Source: Oceanobacillus jeddahensis (GTDB lineage Bacteria > Bacillota > Bacilli > Bacillales > Amphibacillaceae). Taken from it: a stretch of DNA of 64,000 bases. Location of the stretch: positions 1,178,001-1,242,000 of the forward strand of contig NZ_CCDM010000001.1 in the NCBI RefSeq assembly GCF_000750635.1, in the 5' to 3' direction. How positions within the stretch are numbered: position 1 is the first letter of the stretch; each line of letters begins with the position of its first letter. The position numbers and the translations under genes are program-made. Shown here piece by piece: positions 15,463 through 24,519 of the stretch. Below the pieces are notes generated by a model. It did not search any database. It saw nothing but the letters and a program-made list of their open reading frames with translations, and was not told where the DNA came from.

Positions 15463-16283
15463 CCGAGCATAATGAGCAACATAAGATTACAAAAAAAGAT
15501 CTCAACCGAATCTTTTGGCGTATGCAGTTAATGAACGTGACAAATAACTATCAATCGATGCAGGCAATTGGTTTTTTATCTAGTTTTACTCCTGTTTTAG
15601 AGCGATTATATAGGGACCAACCAGATGAATTGAAAACCAAAGCAATGAAACGTCATTTGGAGTTCTATAATAGCCACGTCAATGCAAACGCCTTAATTAT
15701 GGGCGTGTCTGCAGCGGTAGAGGAAACAACTCCAGAAGAAGAAAAGGAAACTGTTACGGCAATTAAGACTGGTTTGATGGGACCGTTAGCTGGAATTGGG
15801 GATAGTCTTCTAAAATTCACCTGGCTGCCTATTTGTGGTAGTATTGGCGCCTCTTTAGCTCTGAATGGCAGTGTGATTGGGCCGATTCTAATGTTTCTAT
15901 TATATAATACCGTCAATGTTGGAACAAAATACTATGGAATTCACATTGGTTACAAGCAAGGTGTACAAATGATTGAAGGTGCTGGTGGAAACTTCTTACA
16001 ACGACTTGCGAATATGGCCAATGTAGTCGGGTTGATGGTAATTGGAGCATTGATCGCTTCCATTATTAACGTCAATATAGATGCCCAAATTACTGCCGGT
16101 GATAATGTTATCGAGGTTCAAGAAATGATTGATCAGGTTATGCCTGGCCTTCTTAGTTTATTAGTAACCTTTGCCGTCTATAAGATTTTTAAGCGAACCA
16201 ATGGGAAGTATGCGCCGCATCTTATTGTGGGGATTATGGTTCTGGCAATTTTATTAACGATGGCAGGTGTATTAGGAGAATAA
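15459..16283 (+). CDS. PTS EIID, mannose/sorbose family
   Basis: A 274-residue partner of EIIC. The N-terminal amphipathic part ITKKDLNRIFWRMQ, the GLMGPLAGIGDSLLKFTWLPI stretch and the C-terminal hydrophobic segments are family features. EIIC-EIID together form the sugar channel. It is followed after one base by a tyrosine-phosphatase-like gene. Confidence 0.87.
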   Translation: MTEHNEQHKITKKDLNRIFWRMQLMNVTNNYQSMQAIGFLSSFTPVLERLYRDQPDELKTKAMKRHLEFYNSHVNANALIMGVSAAVEETTPEEEKETVTAIKTGLMGPLAGIGDSLLKFTWLPICGSIGASLALNGSVIGPILMFLLYNTVNVGTKYYGIHIGYKQGVQMIEGAGGNFLQRLANMANVVGLMVIGALIASIINVNIDAQITAGDNVIEVQEMIDQVMPGLLSLLVTFAVYKIFKRTNGKYAPHLIVGIMVLAILLTMAGVLGE

Positions 16284-16284
16284 T

Positions 16285-17328
16285 ATGTGTAAAAAATATG
16301 AAGTTAACCAAATAAAAAATAATCGATTTCTCTTTCAGAAAGGGGATACTTCCGAAAAAGAAGTAGAAGTCTATTTAAAAAAACACCCTGAAGATAAACA
16401 GCAGGAGTTCTTGCTAAAAACTTCAGAGCCAAGCTTCTCTATTGATATTGGTCCTCTTGATTATCGTCCTTATTTTCTTTTGAAATTTGCTGACGAAGCC
16501 TATACAATTGGAGAGAGAACGCTTCCAGTGGAAGGGATGAACAACTTCCGTGATATGGGAGGATATGAAGCCGAGAATGGGAAGACCGTTAAATGGGGGA
16601 TGCTATACCGCTCTGATCATATCTATAATGCGACAGATGCTGGTGTTGCCTATTTGAAAAAGCTGAATATCCGCACCATCATTGATTATCGAAGTGATGA
16701 TGAGCTGATGAAATATCCGAATAAAACGATTGATGAGGATATGAAGACGTATCAGCTTGATCCGGTGGCGCATGCAGCAGAGTTGGCTGCTCAGTTTACC
16801 TCTTCGAAAAAGGATGAGGACATTAATCTGATCAATAAAATTATCGAGCAAAAAGAAAAAGGTACGCTAGTTAATCAAGCGGATGTAGTACTTGAACAGT
16901 ATCGTACATTTGCGAATAAAGAAAACTCGAAGCAAGCTTTTGGAGAAATGTTACGTATTACCGCAAATCCGGATGCGCCTGCTGTTGTGCAGCATTGCCG
17001 CGGCGGAAAAGATCGTACAGGATTTGGAGCAATGCTTGTCCTGGGCATTTTAGGTGTAAAAAAAGAGGATTTAGTAAGAGACTATATGCTCACGGAAAAA
17101 AATCGCCAGGAGCGTAATCGTATCAAGATGGAAGGATACAAAAAACTGACGGACGATAAGGAAGTTTTGGATCATTTATATTCATTTATTGATACACGTT
17201 CAGAATTTATCGCTACTTCCATTGACACCATTATTCAGAAATACGGGTCCATTGAAAAATATGTGATGGAAGAGCTTGGGATAACCGGGGCGATGATTGA
17301 TACCATGAAGGATATGTATTTAGAATAA
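16285..17328 (+). CDS. Tyrosine-phosphatase-like protein (Y_phosphatase3 type)
   Basis: A 347-residue protein with a complete Cys-phosphatase signature HCRGGKDRTG (C238, R244) and the upstream NFRDMGGY (88-94) and YRSDD motifs typical of the bacterial DSP/Y_phosphatase3 family. The first 80 residues form an extra N-terminal domain (likely beta-rich) seen in several Gram-positive members. These enzymes dephosphorylate phosphotyrosine, phosphoinositides or small phosphates. Starting one base after EIID, it is part of the PTS operon, so the substrate may be the imported sugar phosphate or a PTS/regulator protein; this is inference. Confidence 0.8.
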   Translation: MCKKYEVNQIKNNRFLFQKGDTSEKEVEVYLKKHPEDKQQEFLLKTSEPSFSIDIGPLDYRPYFLLKFADEAYTIGERTLPVEGMNNFRDMGGYEAENGKTVKWGMLYRSDHIYNATDAGVAYLKKLNIRTIIDYRSDDELMKYPNKTIDEDMKTYQLDPVAHAAELAAQFTSSKKDEDINLINKIIEQKEKGTLVNQADVVLEQYRTFANKENSKQAFGEMLRITANPDAPAVVQHCRGGKDRTGFGAMLVLGILGVKKEDLVRDYMLTEKNRQERNRIKMEGYKKLTDDKEVLDHLYSFIDTRSEFIATSIDTIIQKYGSIEKYVMEELGITGAMIDTMKDMYLE

Positions 17329-17359
17329 TTTCATACCGCATACAGAAGGAGGGATCACC

Positions 17360-19300
17360 ATGGATTTAGACTTGTCCAATAAATTTGGATTTTTAGATGG
17401 CAAAGCTAGGTTTAAGGCGCTATTTCTCCTTCTTTTGCGTTCAGAAACTTATATGACAAGTGGCCAGCTCGCTGCAGAGCTCGGTGTCACATCCAGGACC
17501 ATTAAAAATGATCTTCGTACGTTAAAAGAGGAGCTTCTTCAAGCTGATTTATTAATCACCTCCAAGCAATCACAAGGATATAAATTAGAAATTGCAGATG
17601 CGGATTATGCCAATCGTATCAAAGAATTTTTTCAAATCTATCAGCCCAGAACTGTTGATACGGAGTTCGATAACCGTGTTCAGTATATTTTACGGAGACT
17701 GTTATCGTCATGTCAGCCAGTAAAGGTGGAATACTTGCAGGATGAATTGAATGTCAGTTATCCATTAAGCAAAGAATTACAAAATGTAAAAGAAATATTG
17801 AGCGAATATCATCTGACGCTTGTTGTGAAACCACATTATGGAATGCTTGTTCAAGGCGAGGGTTTTAAAAAGATCATGCTGACCGTACGTGTTTATAAAT
17901 ATTTTGATAAAAACCCAACTGCTAATTTTGGGATAGAGGCATATAATGAGTTATTTACATGTGAGCGGGATGACATGGAAACCATTCGAAAAGTGTTTTA
18001 TCAGACGATCACGCAATCCAGAATTGTATTTTCAGACATTCATGCGGAGCGCTTCATTATCTATTTAATTTATTTCCGTAATCAATATTTAACGAAGCAG
18101 AGGATAAAGCTGGACTTGCCAGAGGTTACTTTTGATTATCAAACCACAGAAGAATATGAGCTGGTAGATAAACTGATCAAAATTCTGAAGCAGCACTTTG
18201 AAGAATTTACATTCTCAGAGGAGATTATTCAGTTTTTAACATACATCGCAGTAATCAGTACGGACTTATACCGATTTAGAGATTGTACTGTTGAAAATTA
18301 TGATACACTCATTGACTTAGCCGAACAAACACGGAATTTTATCCTGAAAGAGTTATCAGGGTACTTGCAAATCGATGCGTTTGACAGTGAAGTCTGTTTA
18401 AAAGATCTTCTCAAAATTATGATACCAATCAGTTTGAAAATAAAACTAGGCATATCTGACTGTGTTGATTTAGGCTATCGGAATATTAGAGATAATCATG
18501 AGCAGGATCCTTTACTCTTACATTTTATGAAAAAAATATCCCGGCAGTTTCAGGTCAAATACGCCTATCAATTTTCTGAAAACGAAGAGCATATGATTTT
18601 TAGTACCCTGTTGCTGATGCTCAATCGTATTACGTTGGACCACCGTAAGCTGAGATTAGCCATTATTGCACTGGATGGACGATTAAGTACCCAACAATTA
18701 AAATTCAATTTGCAACATCATTTTTCTGACTACATCGAAAGAATTGAGACAAAGGTTTTATATGAACTCGATTCTATGGCATATCATACATATGACTACT
18801 ACCTATGCTCGAATTACGGTAAGAACATGAATATTCATTATTCTCCGATTTATTTTGCAGAAGAAGGGATGACGGAACTGGAATATGTGGATTCGTTAAA
18901 ACATATTTTTTTCGACGCTTTTGATTATAATAAAAAACTGCCTGAAATAAAATATGAAGGAATCAATCCGAAATATAAATTCAATCATTTTCCAATAGAA
19001 ACGCATTTTCATTATGGGTGTGAATATGAACATATTGAAATTCCGGGAGATATTCATCTCCATATATACTTTCATCTTTCTTCAGAGCAGGAGGCTTTTA
19101 CAATCTTTTCCTTTCCGCAAAATGGTTCGACGCAAATTGGCGGGGAAGCTTATTATTTACTGATCAATTTAAATGTAAACGGAGACAAGCAAAAGCTTCG
19201 GATGTTGCTCGATATTTTAAATCGGGCGGTAACAGACAAGGAAAGGCTGATTTACTTATGTCGGGAAAAGCAAACGGATTATAGTCAATTTTTTATTTAA
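17360..19300 (+). CDS. PRD-domain transcriptional regulator (BglG/MtlR-like, 646 aa)
   Basis: The N-terminal HTH (TSGQLAAELGVTSRTIKNDLRTLKEEL, split over residues about 33-58) is followed by a second helical domain, two PTS regulation domains (about 205-315 and 320-425, with His residues that PTS proteins could phosphorylate), and a C-terminal region resembling degenerate EIIB (about 430-520; the Cys loop reads IIALDGR, no Cys) and EIIA-like folds without a clear active His. It ends the mannose-PTS/phosphatase operon and is its likely regulator. Unlike LevR there is no sigma-54-activator AAA+ domain, consistent with no -24/-12 promoter being visible. Confidence 0.75.
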   Translation: MDLDLSNKFGFLDGKARFKALFLLLLRSETYMTSGQLAAELGVTSRTIKNDLRTLKEELLQADLLITSKQSQGYKLEIADADYANRIKEFFQIYQPRTVDTEFDNRVQYILRRLLSSCQPVKVEYLQDELNVSYPLSKELQNVKEILSEYHLTLVVKPHYGMLVQGEGFKKIMLTVRVYKYFDKNPTANFGIEAYNELFTCERDDMETIRKVFYQTITQSRIVFSDIHAERFIIYLIYFRNQYLTKQRIKLDLPEVTFDYQTTEEYELVDKLIKILKQHFEEFTFSEEIIQFLTYIAVISTDLYRFRDCTVENYDTLIDLAEQTRNFILKELSGYLQIDAFDSEVCLKDLLKIMIPISLKIKLGISDCVDLGYRNIRDNHEQDPLLLHFMKKISRQFQVKYAYQFSENEEHMIFSTLLLMLNRITLDHRKLRLAIIALDGRLSTQQLKFNLQHHFSDYIERIETKVLYELDSMAYHTYDYYLCSNYGKNMNIHYSPIYFAEEGMTELEYVDSLKHIFFDAFDYNKKLPEIKYEGINPKYKFNHFPIETHFHYGCEYEHIEIPGDIHLHIYFHLSSEQEAFTIFSFPQNGSTQIGGEAYYLLINLNVNGDKQKLRMLLDILNRAVTDKERLIYLCREKQTDYSQFFI

Positions 19301-19358
19301 CAAGTAAGAAAAGAATGAAAATACCAATCGTACACTTGACAACGATGAAAAAATAAAT

Positions 19359-19423
19359 AGAAGCACAGAGGCTCCACCTTCAACCAGATGACAAAAAGTA
19401 AACTGGAGAGGGTGGCTTCTTTA
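19359..19423 (+). terminator. Terminator after PRD regulator
   Basis: AGAAGC pairs with GCTTCT and CACCTTCAACCAG with CTGGAGAGGGTG (imperfect), leaving a 10-nt bulge, then TTTA. An imperfect but long hairpin. Confidence 0.5.
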
Positions 19424-19544
19424 TATAGCTGTAAATTTCTCCCCGGGACGTCCTGTATCAGTTTAAAATTTCAACAAACATGAAAAATAATGATAAAATA
19501 GAAACAACATGCATGAGAATATGAATAAAGAAAGGAGCTTCGGC

Positions 19545-21428
19545 ATGGCAGTGAAGCGAAATGATCCATGTCCATGCGGCAGCGGGAAAAAATATAAAAA
19601 GTGTTGTATGACAAAAGATAATTTAATTAATTTAAAAGAAGTGAAGGAAGAGCAATTTTACCAGCAGAAAGAAATACTGGTCGGAAAACTGCATGATTTT
19701 ATTTTTAATCAGTTGTCTCAAAGCGAGGCCTTTCCATTAGAATCCCAATTTAAAAAACGAACCAAGCATATATTTCATGAATCAGGTTTAGGGTTATTCC
19801 ATTTTTGGTTATACTTCTTTCACCGTTATGAAAATGGATTGCGGGGGATCGAGTGGTTTGTATCTGAGATGAAAAATCGATTAAAACCGGAAGAAAAAGC
19901 AATGGCAGAGCGCTGGATGAAACTACGGCCTCAATTTGTACAAGCTATTGATCAAACAGATGAATACGTTATTTTTGAAGACTACTTCACGAAACAAACG
20001 TATCGTATGCCGAATACAAAAGAGCATATCCCAGAGGTGCTGCCTTGGATGGGGACAATTGGCTTGTTAGAACCGATGAATGGTGTTTATTATTTTAACG
20101 GAATCCGAAGTATGCATAGTCCAAAAGAATATGAAAAGCAAATTAAATATGTAGAAATGGTTGTAAAAGAGAAACAGCTTGATTATGGACAAGTGATGAT
20201 AGACCATTATCCTGAAATTTTGATTGCTCCTTATGAAGAGGAGGAAGAACAGGCAAGAGAAGAAAAGGAAGTCACCTTTTATACCTATACGTTTGATTTA
20301 GTTCATCCAGAACGTGCGGAGATATTTCTTTATAATGATATGGACCTGGATATTAAAGAGTGGACTGATCAACATAAACTGCTGGGCTGGGTAGATAGCA
20401 TTCAACAATATAAGGATAGTGAACTAGCGGAAGAGATCACGATTAAATCATTGCATGCAACATTAGAAATAGAAGATAATCAGCTTACTTTAGAAACAAC
20501 TTCTTTAGAAATCATCCGTCAATTTTTACACAAAATAGGGACAGTAAGTGGTGCATTTATCTTAGTTGATGATCATGAAGAAACGCATAGACTTCCGAAA
20601 AGTGTTGAAGTAACACAGACAGCAGTTGAAACAGGAAAGGATGTCCCTGAATATTTTAATTATTATGCTTCGATGCATATGCAGACAAGCATAGATACAC
20701 CTATATCTGAATACAATCATCAATCCATGCGTCAATTAATGGAAAAAGAGGAAAGCCAATTAGTTGAATCGTATTTAAGAAATGCAGAGTTTAATTTGAA
20801 TAGTGTTGTTTTGAATAAGTATCCGAATGTAAAAATAAGTCCTGATATTAATACAGAACGCAAAGAACTTGGGCTTCCATTATCCCCCTTTGTGACAGGC
20901 GGTGAGAACCGCTATACTTCTGTAAAAACTGTTCCAAAACCGAAAAAACGGGAAACGGTTGTTTTAGAGGAAGATATTCCAAGGTACGAAAGATTAGGTT
21001 TCTCACCAGGGACAGTAGATGCTTTTTATACGGACGATATTATTCGTTTTTATAAGGAGAAGACAGAAGGGAAATCAAAAGGTACAGAAAGAAAGTATCG
21101 AAATAGCTTATACGATATTCGAGAAATTCTGGAAAGAGAAAATGTTCAAAGCTGGGAAGAATGTGATTCTGATTTTTGGGAGAGTCTGCTAACTATAGAT
21201 ATTTATAAGCTTTTTGGCGGAAAAATGCATGTCAGCAATACGCAGTATAAGGAGTTAGTAACTACCGTTAAAGCATTTGTAAAATGGCTATCTAAGGAAG
21301 GGAAGATGCGTCACGTTAATGATGTTTTGCAGGCTGTTTGGAAATGCGAAGAGAAGAGAAAGGAATTTGAATCAACGGTGCAGCTAGTTGATGCGACGCA
21401 GCGGTTGAGGAATGATTTAGGGAAGTAG
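19545..21428 (+). CDS. SEC-C zinc-motif protein with C-terminal helical domain, unknown function
   Basis: A 627-residue protein beginning with a SEC-C metal-binding motif (NDPCPCGSGKKYKKCC, residues 6-21), the module of SecA tails that binds zinc and ribosome or SecB. The middle (about 30-480) is not recognised. Residues about 500-600 (GTERKYRNSLYDIREIL ... KELVTTVKAFVKWLSKEGK) resemble the helical core-binding domain of tyrosine recombinases, but no catalytic recombinase domain follows. The ATG at 19545 has AAAGGAG 8 nt upstream; a longer frame from 19509 lacks support. It is monocistronic, between two terminators. Confidence 0.65.
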   Translation: MAVKRNDPCPCGSGKKYKKCCMTKDNLINLKEVKEEQFYQQKEILVGKLHDFIFNQLSQSEAFPLESQFKKRTKHIFHESGLGLFHFWLYFFHRYENGLRGIEWFVSEMKNRLKPEEKAMAERWMKLRPQFVQAIDQTDEYVIFEDYFTKQTYRMPNTKEHIPEVLPWMGTIGLLEPMNGVYYFNGIRSMHSPKEYEKQIKYVEMVVKEKQLDYGQVMIDHYPEILIAPYEEEEEQAREEKEVTFYTYTFDLVHPERAEIFLYNDMDLDIKEWTDQHKLLGWVDSIQQYKDSELAEEITIKSLHATLEIEDNQLTLETTSLEIIRQFLHKIGTVSGAFILVDDHEETHRLPKSVEVTQTAVETGKDVPEYFNYYASMHMQTSIDTPISEYNHQSMRQLMEKEESQLVESYLRNAEFNLNSVVLNKYPNVKISPDINTERKELGLPLSPFVTGGENRYTSVKTVPKPKKRETVVLEEDIPRYERLGFSPGTVDAFYTDDIIRFYKEKTEGKSKGTERKYRNSLYDIREILERENVQSWEECDSDFWESLLTIDIYKLFGGKMHVSNTQYKELVTTVKAFVKWLSKEGKMRHVNDVLQAVWKCEEKRKEFESTVQLVDATQRLRNDLGK

Positions 21429-21449
21429 ATTTTTGATGATAACGTCAGT

Positions 21450-21492
21450 ACAAAACTGCATCTCTTATAAATAATGGAAGATGCAGTTTTGT
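21450..21492. terminator. Bidirectional terminator between convergent units
   Basis: ACAAAACTGCATCT (21450-21463) and AGATGCAGTTTTGT (21479-21492) are perfect 14-bp arms. It can serve both the SEC-C gene (plus) and the polyol operon (minus). Confidence 0.75.
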
Positions 21493-21518
21493 GCTATCAA
21501 ATAGCTGAATTAAATCTA

Positions 21519-22175
21519 TTAAGAATCTCTTAATTCATATCCGTGCTGGTTAAATACATCTATAGCAGATAATGCAACCTCTTTATCAATCATTTGCACA
21601 TAAATATCGTAAGGAATTGTTGCTGTATGTGCACCTGAAGTGAGAGCTTGAATTACTTGTTGGGAATTTTTAAAACTTGCTCCCATTATTTTGGCATTTA
21701 GGTTTCTGAAATCGATAAAAGCACGTGTTTTTTTTATTGCATCATAAGGGTCAATTCCATGGGTAGACATGCGATTGACATAGGGTGCTAAATAGTCACA
21801 TTGTGCAAGTGCACCTAAAATAGCTTGATCCGCTGAGTAAATGGCTGTTCCTAATATAGTATAATCAGGATTTTCTTGTTTTAGTTTGCTTATTACGCTT
21901 AACCCTGTCTGGTTTAGTGAAATCTTTACTCCAATCTTTTTTTCCTCAGCTGCTAAAGAATAGATTCTATGTGCATCTTCATAGAGTTCGTTGAAAGTAG
22001 ATCCAACTGCTTGTATAAAGAGAAAAGGAACATCCTTAGTGAAAAGTTCTTCTACTTTCTGTCCTCTGTTTTCTCCTTCTTTTAATAAAAGGGTAGGATT
22101 AGTAGTGACCCCTTGAAAGATACCAGATTGTAATGCTTTTTCAATATGTTCTGTATTTGCTGTGTCTAAAAACAT
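21519..22175 (-). CDS. Fructose-6-phosphate aldolase/transaldolase-like (TalC/FSA family)
   Basis: A class I aldolase of 218 residues: D4, TTNPT (24-28), Q55, Schiff-base K84 (VKIS) and Tyr113 in LGTAIYSADQA. In E. coli FSA the equivalent Tyr131 gives aldolase activity, while transaldolases carry Phe there, so this enzyme probably cleaves or forms a ketose phosphate (for example fructose-6-P to dihydroxyacetone and glyceraldehyde-3-P) rather than transferring dihydroxyacetone. The NRM and GASFK stretches also match FSA. Last gene of the minus-strand polyol operon, 12 nt after the second dehydrogenase, so it likely acts on its product. Confidence 0.8.
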   Translation of the reverse strand: MFLDTANTEHIEKALQSGIFQGVTTNPTLLLKEGENRGQKVEELFTKDVPFLFIQAVGSTFNELYEDAHRIYSLAAEEKKIGVKISLNQTGLSVISKLKQENPDYTILGTAIYSADQAILGALAQCDYLAPYVNRMSTHGIDPYDAIKKTRAFIDFRNLNAKIMGASFKNSQQVIQALTSGAHTATIPYDIYVQMIDKEVALSAIDVFNQHGYELRDS

Positions 22176-22187
22176 TTTTTACACCTC

Positions 22188-23327
22188 CTACTTGTTTTCT
22201 TCATTTATCATGACCTCAACTGGAAGATTTTTTTGAAACCAATGATATTTTTGTATGATTTTTTCTCTTTCTTTTACACTATCAATTTTACAAGTGTTTT
22301 TTAAGATACCGTCTATAGATTCAGTCCATTGATTATTCATTGAACCAAAATGAAGTGCTGCTGCTATAATTAATTCAATAATATTTGTTGATTGTTTATA
22401 CTGTTTCATCAGAGATAATGGTTTAATAAGTCTTTCGTTAGGTAATAACTTTCTATGAACGTCCCGTGTATTGCGAGCAATAGTATCTTTAATCTCTTTA
22501 TTTTTAAACTTACTAATCGCTTGTTCAGAAAATAACTCCTGTTCTTTGATAGGCACTTTATAATGTGTAGCAATAGATTGATTCACTGGTTTTGATAATA
22601 AATGAAGTAATTTATCTATATCTTTATCATTTGCGGCTTTCGCATAATTGGAATATCCTATATAATCACCAATATAAGAGATACAAGCGCTATAGCAATT
22701 ATAAGTGAAAATTTTTCGCTCTATTAAATTCTTAAACTTACTGATGGGTTTAAAGCCAGATAAATTAAAGTGTTTACCTGAAGCTTCGACATCATAAGGA
22801 ATATAATCGAAATCTTCTGCGTATAAATCTAAGTTGTTTTTATTTTTAGACAAAGTCGTACAGAATACAATCCCCTCTGTAATGATCATTTTTTTGTTTA
22901 AATCAGCTTCGATAAGAGCTTTTTTCGGATTTACTCCGTTTTCACAGGTTACCAAAATGAGAGGGGAATCTATTTTCATACTTTTCCTTACTTCAAGTGA
23001 TTTTCTTATAAGAGGAATAATATTTTTAATCTGTTCCTCGCCTACAGCAGTAAAAATATAATCCGCCTTAGCAATTGCTGTTATTGCAAAATCTTCTGTT
23101 GATAAAAAAGCATAATAATCTTTGACAGTACATGGTAGCAACTTATTTCCAAAGTATCTTACTTTGTACTGTTCTTTATTTGATAGAGTTTGTATAAGTT
23201 CTTTATCTTTGTCTATAAATATAATTTGCTGTTCGTCTTTTTTTAAGAGTGGAGCAATAAAACCTCTTCCTGTCTGACCAGCGCCGATGATAATACTTGT
23301 TGTTTGTTTGCTACTCAATGAATCCAA
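22188..23327 (-). CDS. Mannitol-1-phosphate dehydrogenase-like protein, paralogue 2
   Basis: A 379-residue member of the polyol-specific long-chain dehydrogenases: Rossmann motif IIIGAGQTGRGF (12-23), CEN (128-130) and ERKIFTYN. The family catalytic signature K-x4-N-x2-H is K205, N210 and Ser213, so the His is missing. It overlaps paralogue 1 by 13 nt, implying coupled translation and perhaps a heteromer. It probably oxidises, or only binds, a sugar-alcohol phosphate made by the operon's PTS. Divergence from paralogue 1 is large, so the duplication is old. Function may be altered; it does not look like a decaying gene because the frame is intact. Confidence 0.75.
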   Translation of the reverse strand: MDSLSSKQTTSIIIGAGQTGRGFIAPLLKKDEQQIIFIDKDKELIQTLSNKEQYKVRYFGNKLLPCTVKDYYAFLSTEDFAITAIAKADYIFTAVGEEQIKNIIPLIRKSLEVRKSMKIDSPLILVTCENGVNPKKALIEADLNKKMIITEGIVFCTTLSKNKNNLDLYAEDFDYIPYDVEASGKHFNLSGFKPISKFKNLIERKIFTYNCYSACISYIGDYIGYSNYAKAANDKDIDKLLHLLSKPVNQSIATHYKVPIKEQELFSEQAISKFKNKEIKDTIARNTRDVHRKLLPNERLIKPLSLMKQYKQSTNIIELIIAAALHFGSMNNQWTESIDGILKNTCKIDSVKEREKIIQKYHWFQKNLPVEVMINEENK

Positions 23328-24490
23328 CCTCTTTTCTTTAAATCAGAAATGGCCTCTAATATGATACTGTACAGAGACTCTTCTTCAGATAGGCCACAAG
23401 TGTTTTTTAAGATGTAAGGAATTCCATGTGCTTGCCTTAATCTTTTTAAAGACATGGCATCGTGATCATTAGGCTCACCAAAGTAAAGCGCTGCTGCTAT
23501 AGTTTTAGAAATAGCTTTTGGTTGTATTCCATGTTTTAAACAAAGCCTTGCAGGTGCGATTAAGCGATCATCTGGACCAAGCTTTCTTATCGGATCTGCT
23601 GCATGTCGGCTCAAGGGGTCTACTATAGTTGGATCTGCATATTTTTTCTTTGCCTTTCTTGAAAATTCAATTTGAACTTTCCGTTCGATTCCTTGTTCAG
23701 CAATAAGCATTTCGTTTACTTCTTCACGAACATTATCTAGTATTTCTTCAATTTGGTTGTCTTGAGCAGCATCAGAAGTATAAACATAACCCTTTAGATA
23801 ACCAAGGTAGGCAATCGTCGCATTACTAGTATTATTGGTGTATATTTTTCGTTCTAAGAAATCTCCAAAATTATTAATAAATGAAACATGATCGATAGTT
23901 GGAATAGTACCAATAAATCGAGAACGGTCTACGGGTAGATCCCAAAAATCTTGTACCCAAACATCGAGTGTATCAGCGGGGGCTTCTTTAGGTGGATTAA
24001 CAGCAGTACGCATGACAACTGCTTCTGTTACACCTATTATTTCTTGAAAAAGTAATTGGTCATTCTCATTTAAATTTATTAAAATAGCTTCTTTTAACTC
24101 ATTCCCTGGAGCTTTCCAATTTTCACAAGTAATTAAATTATATGCAGTTAATCTTTCTTTTTCTTGAATTAACCATTTAAAAGCTTCAGCCAAAAATTGG
24201 CCAAGTTCTTGAAGATTCTTTCCGCCAATGGCCGTGAAAAGTAATGAAGAATCTTTCCACTCCTTTGCAAAGGCTTTCGGGTTATCTAAATTAATTGCCT
24301 TATAATTATTAATTGTTGAGTTATTTTTTTCTGTTCCCATAATATGAACGGTGTATGATTGTTCTTCATTTAATTTATGAACTAAATGCTGGTTTTTTTC
24401 AGCAAAAACAATTTCTTGAGAGACAGGATAACATAGTTGAGCAATGAACCCTCTTCCTATTTTTCCTGCTCCAGCTATAATTATTTTCAT
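23315..24490 (-). CDS. Mannitol-1-phosphate dehydrogenase-like protein, paralogue 1
   Basis: 391 residues: NAD motif IIIAGAGKIGRGF (3-15), CEN (122-124) and the C-terminal helical domain with DRLIAPARLCLKHGI. Compared with MtlD (RKLFTLNTGHA) it reads RKIYTNNTSNA: K215 and N220 are present but the catalytic His is Asn223. Expected role is NAD-dependent oxidation of a polyol phosphate to a ketose phosphate; the missing His makes the reaction uncertain. Located between the MtlR-like regulator and paralogue 2 in the minus-strand operon. Confidence 0.77.
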   Translation of the reverse strand: MKIIIAGAGKIGRGFIAQLCYPVSQEIVFAEKNQHLVHKLNEEQSYTVHIMGTEKNNSTINNYKAINLDNPKAFAKEWKDSSLLFTAIGGKNLQELGQFLAEAFKWLIQEKERLTAYNLITCENWKAPGNELKEAILINLNENDQLLFQEIIGVTEAVVMRTAVNPPKEAPADTLDVWVQDFWDLPVDRSRFIGTIPTIDHVSFINNFGDFLERKIYTNNTSNATIAYLGYLKGYVYTSDAAQDNQIEEILDNVREEVNEMLIAEQGIERKVQIEFSRKAKKKYADPTIVDPLSRHAADPIRKLGPDDRLIAPARLCLKHGIQPKAISKTIAAALYFGEPNDHDAMSLKRLRQAHGIPYILKNTCGLSEEESLYSIILEAISDLKKRGWIH

Positions 24491-24519
24491 AGAAATGCTC
24501 CTTTTCTAGGTTGAAAAAA

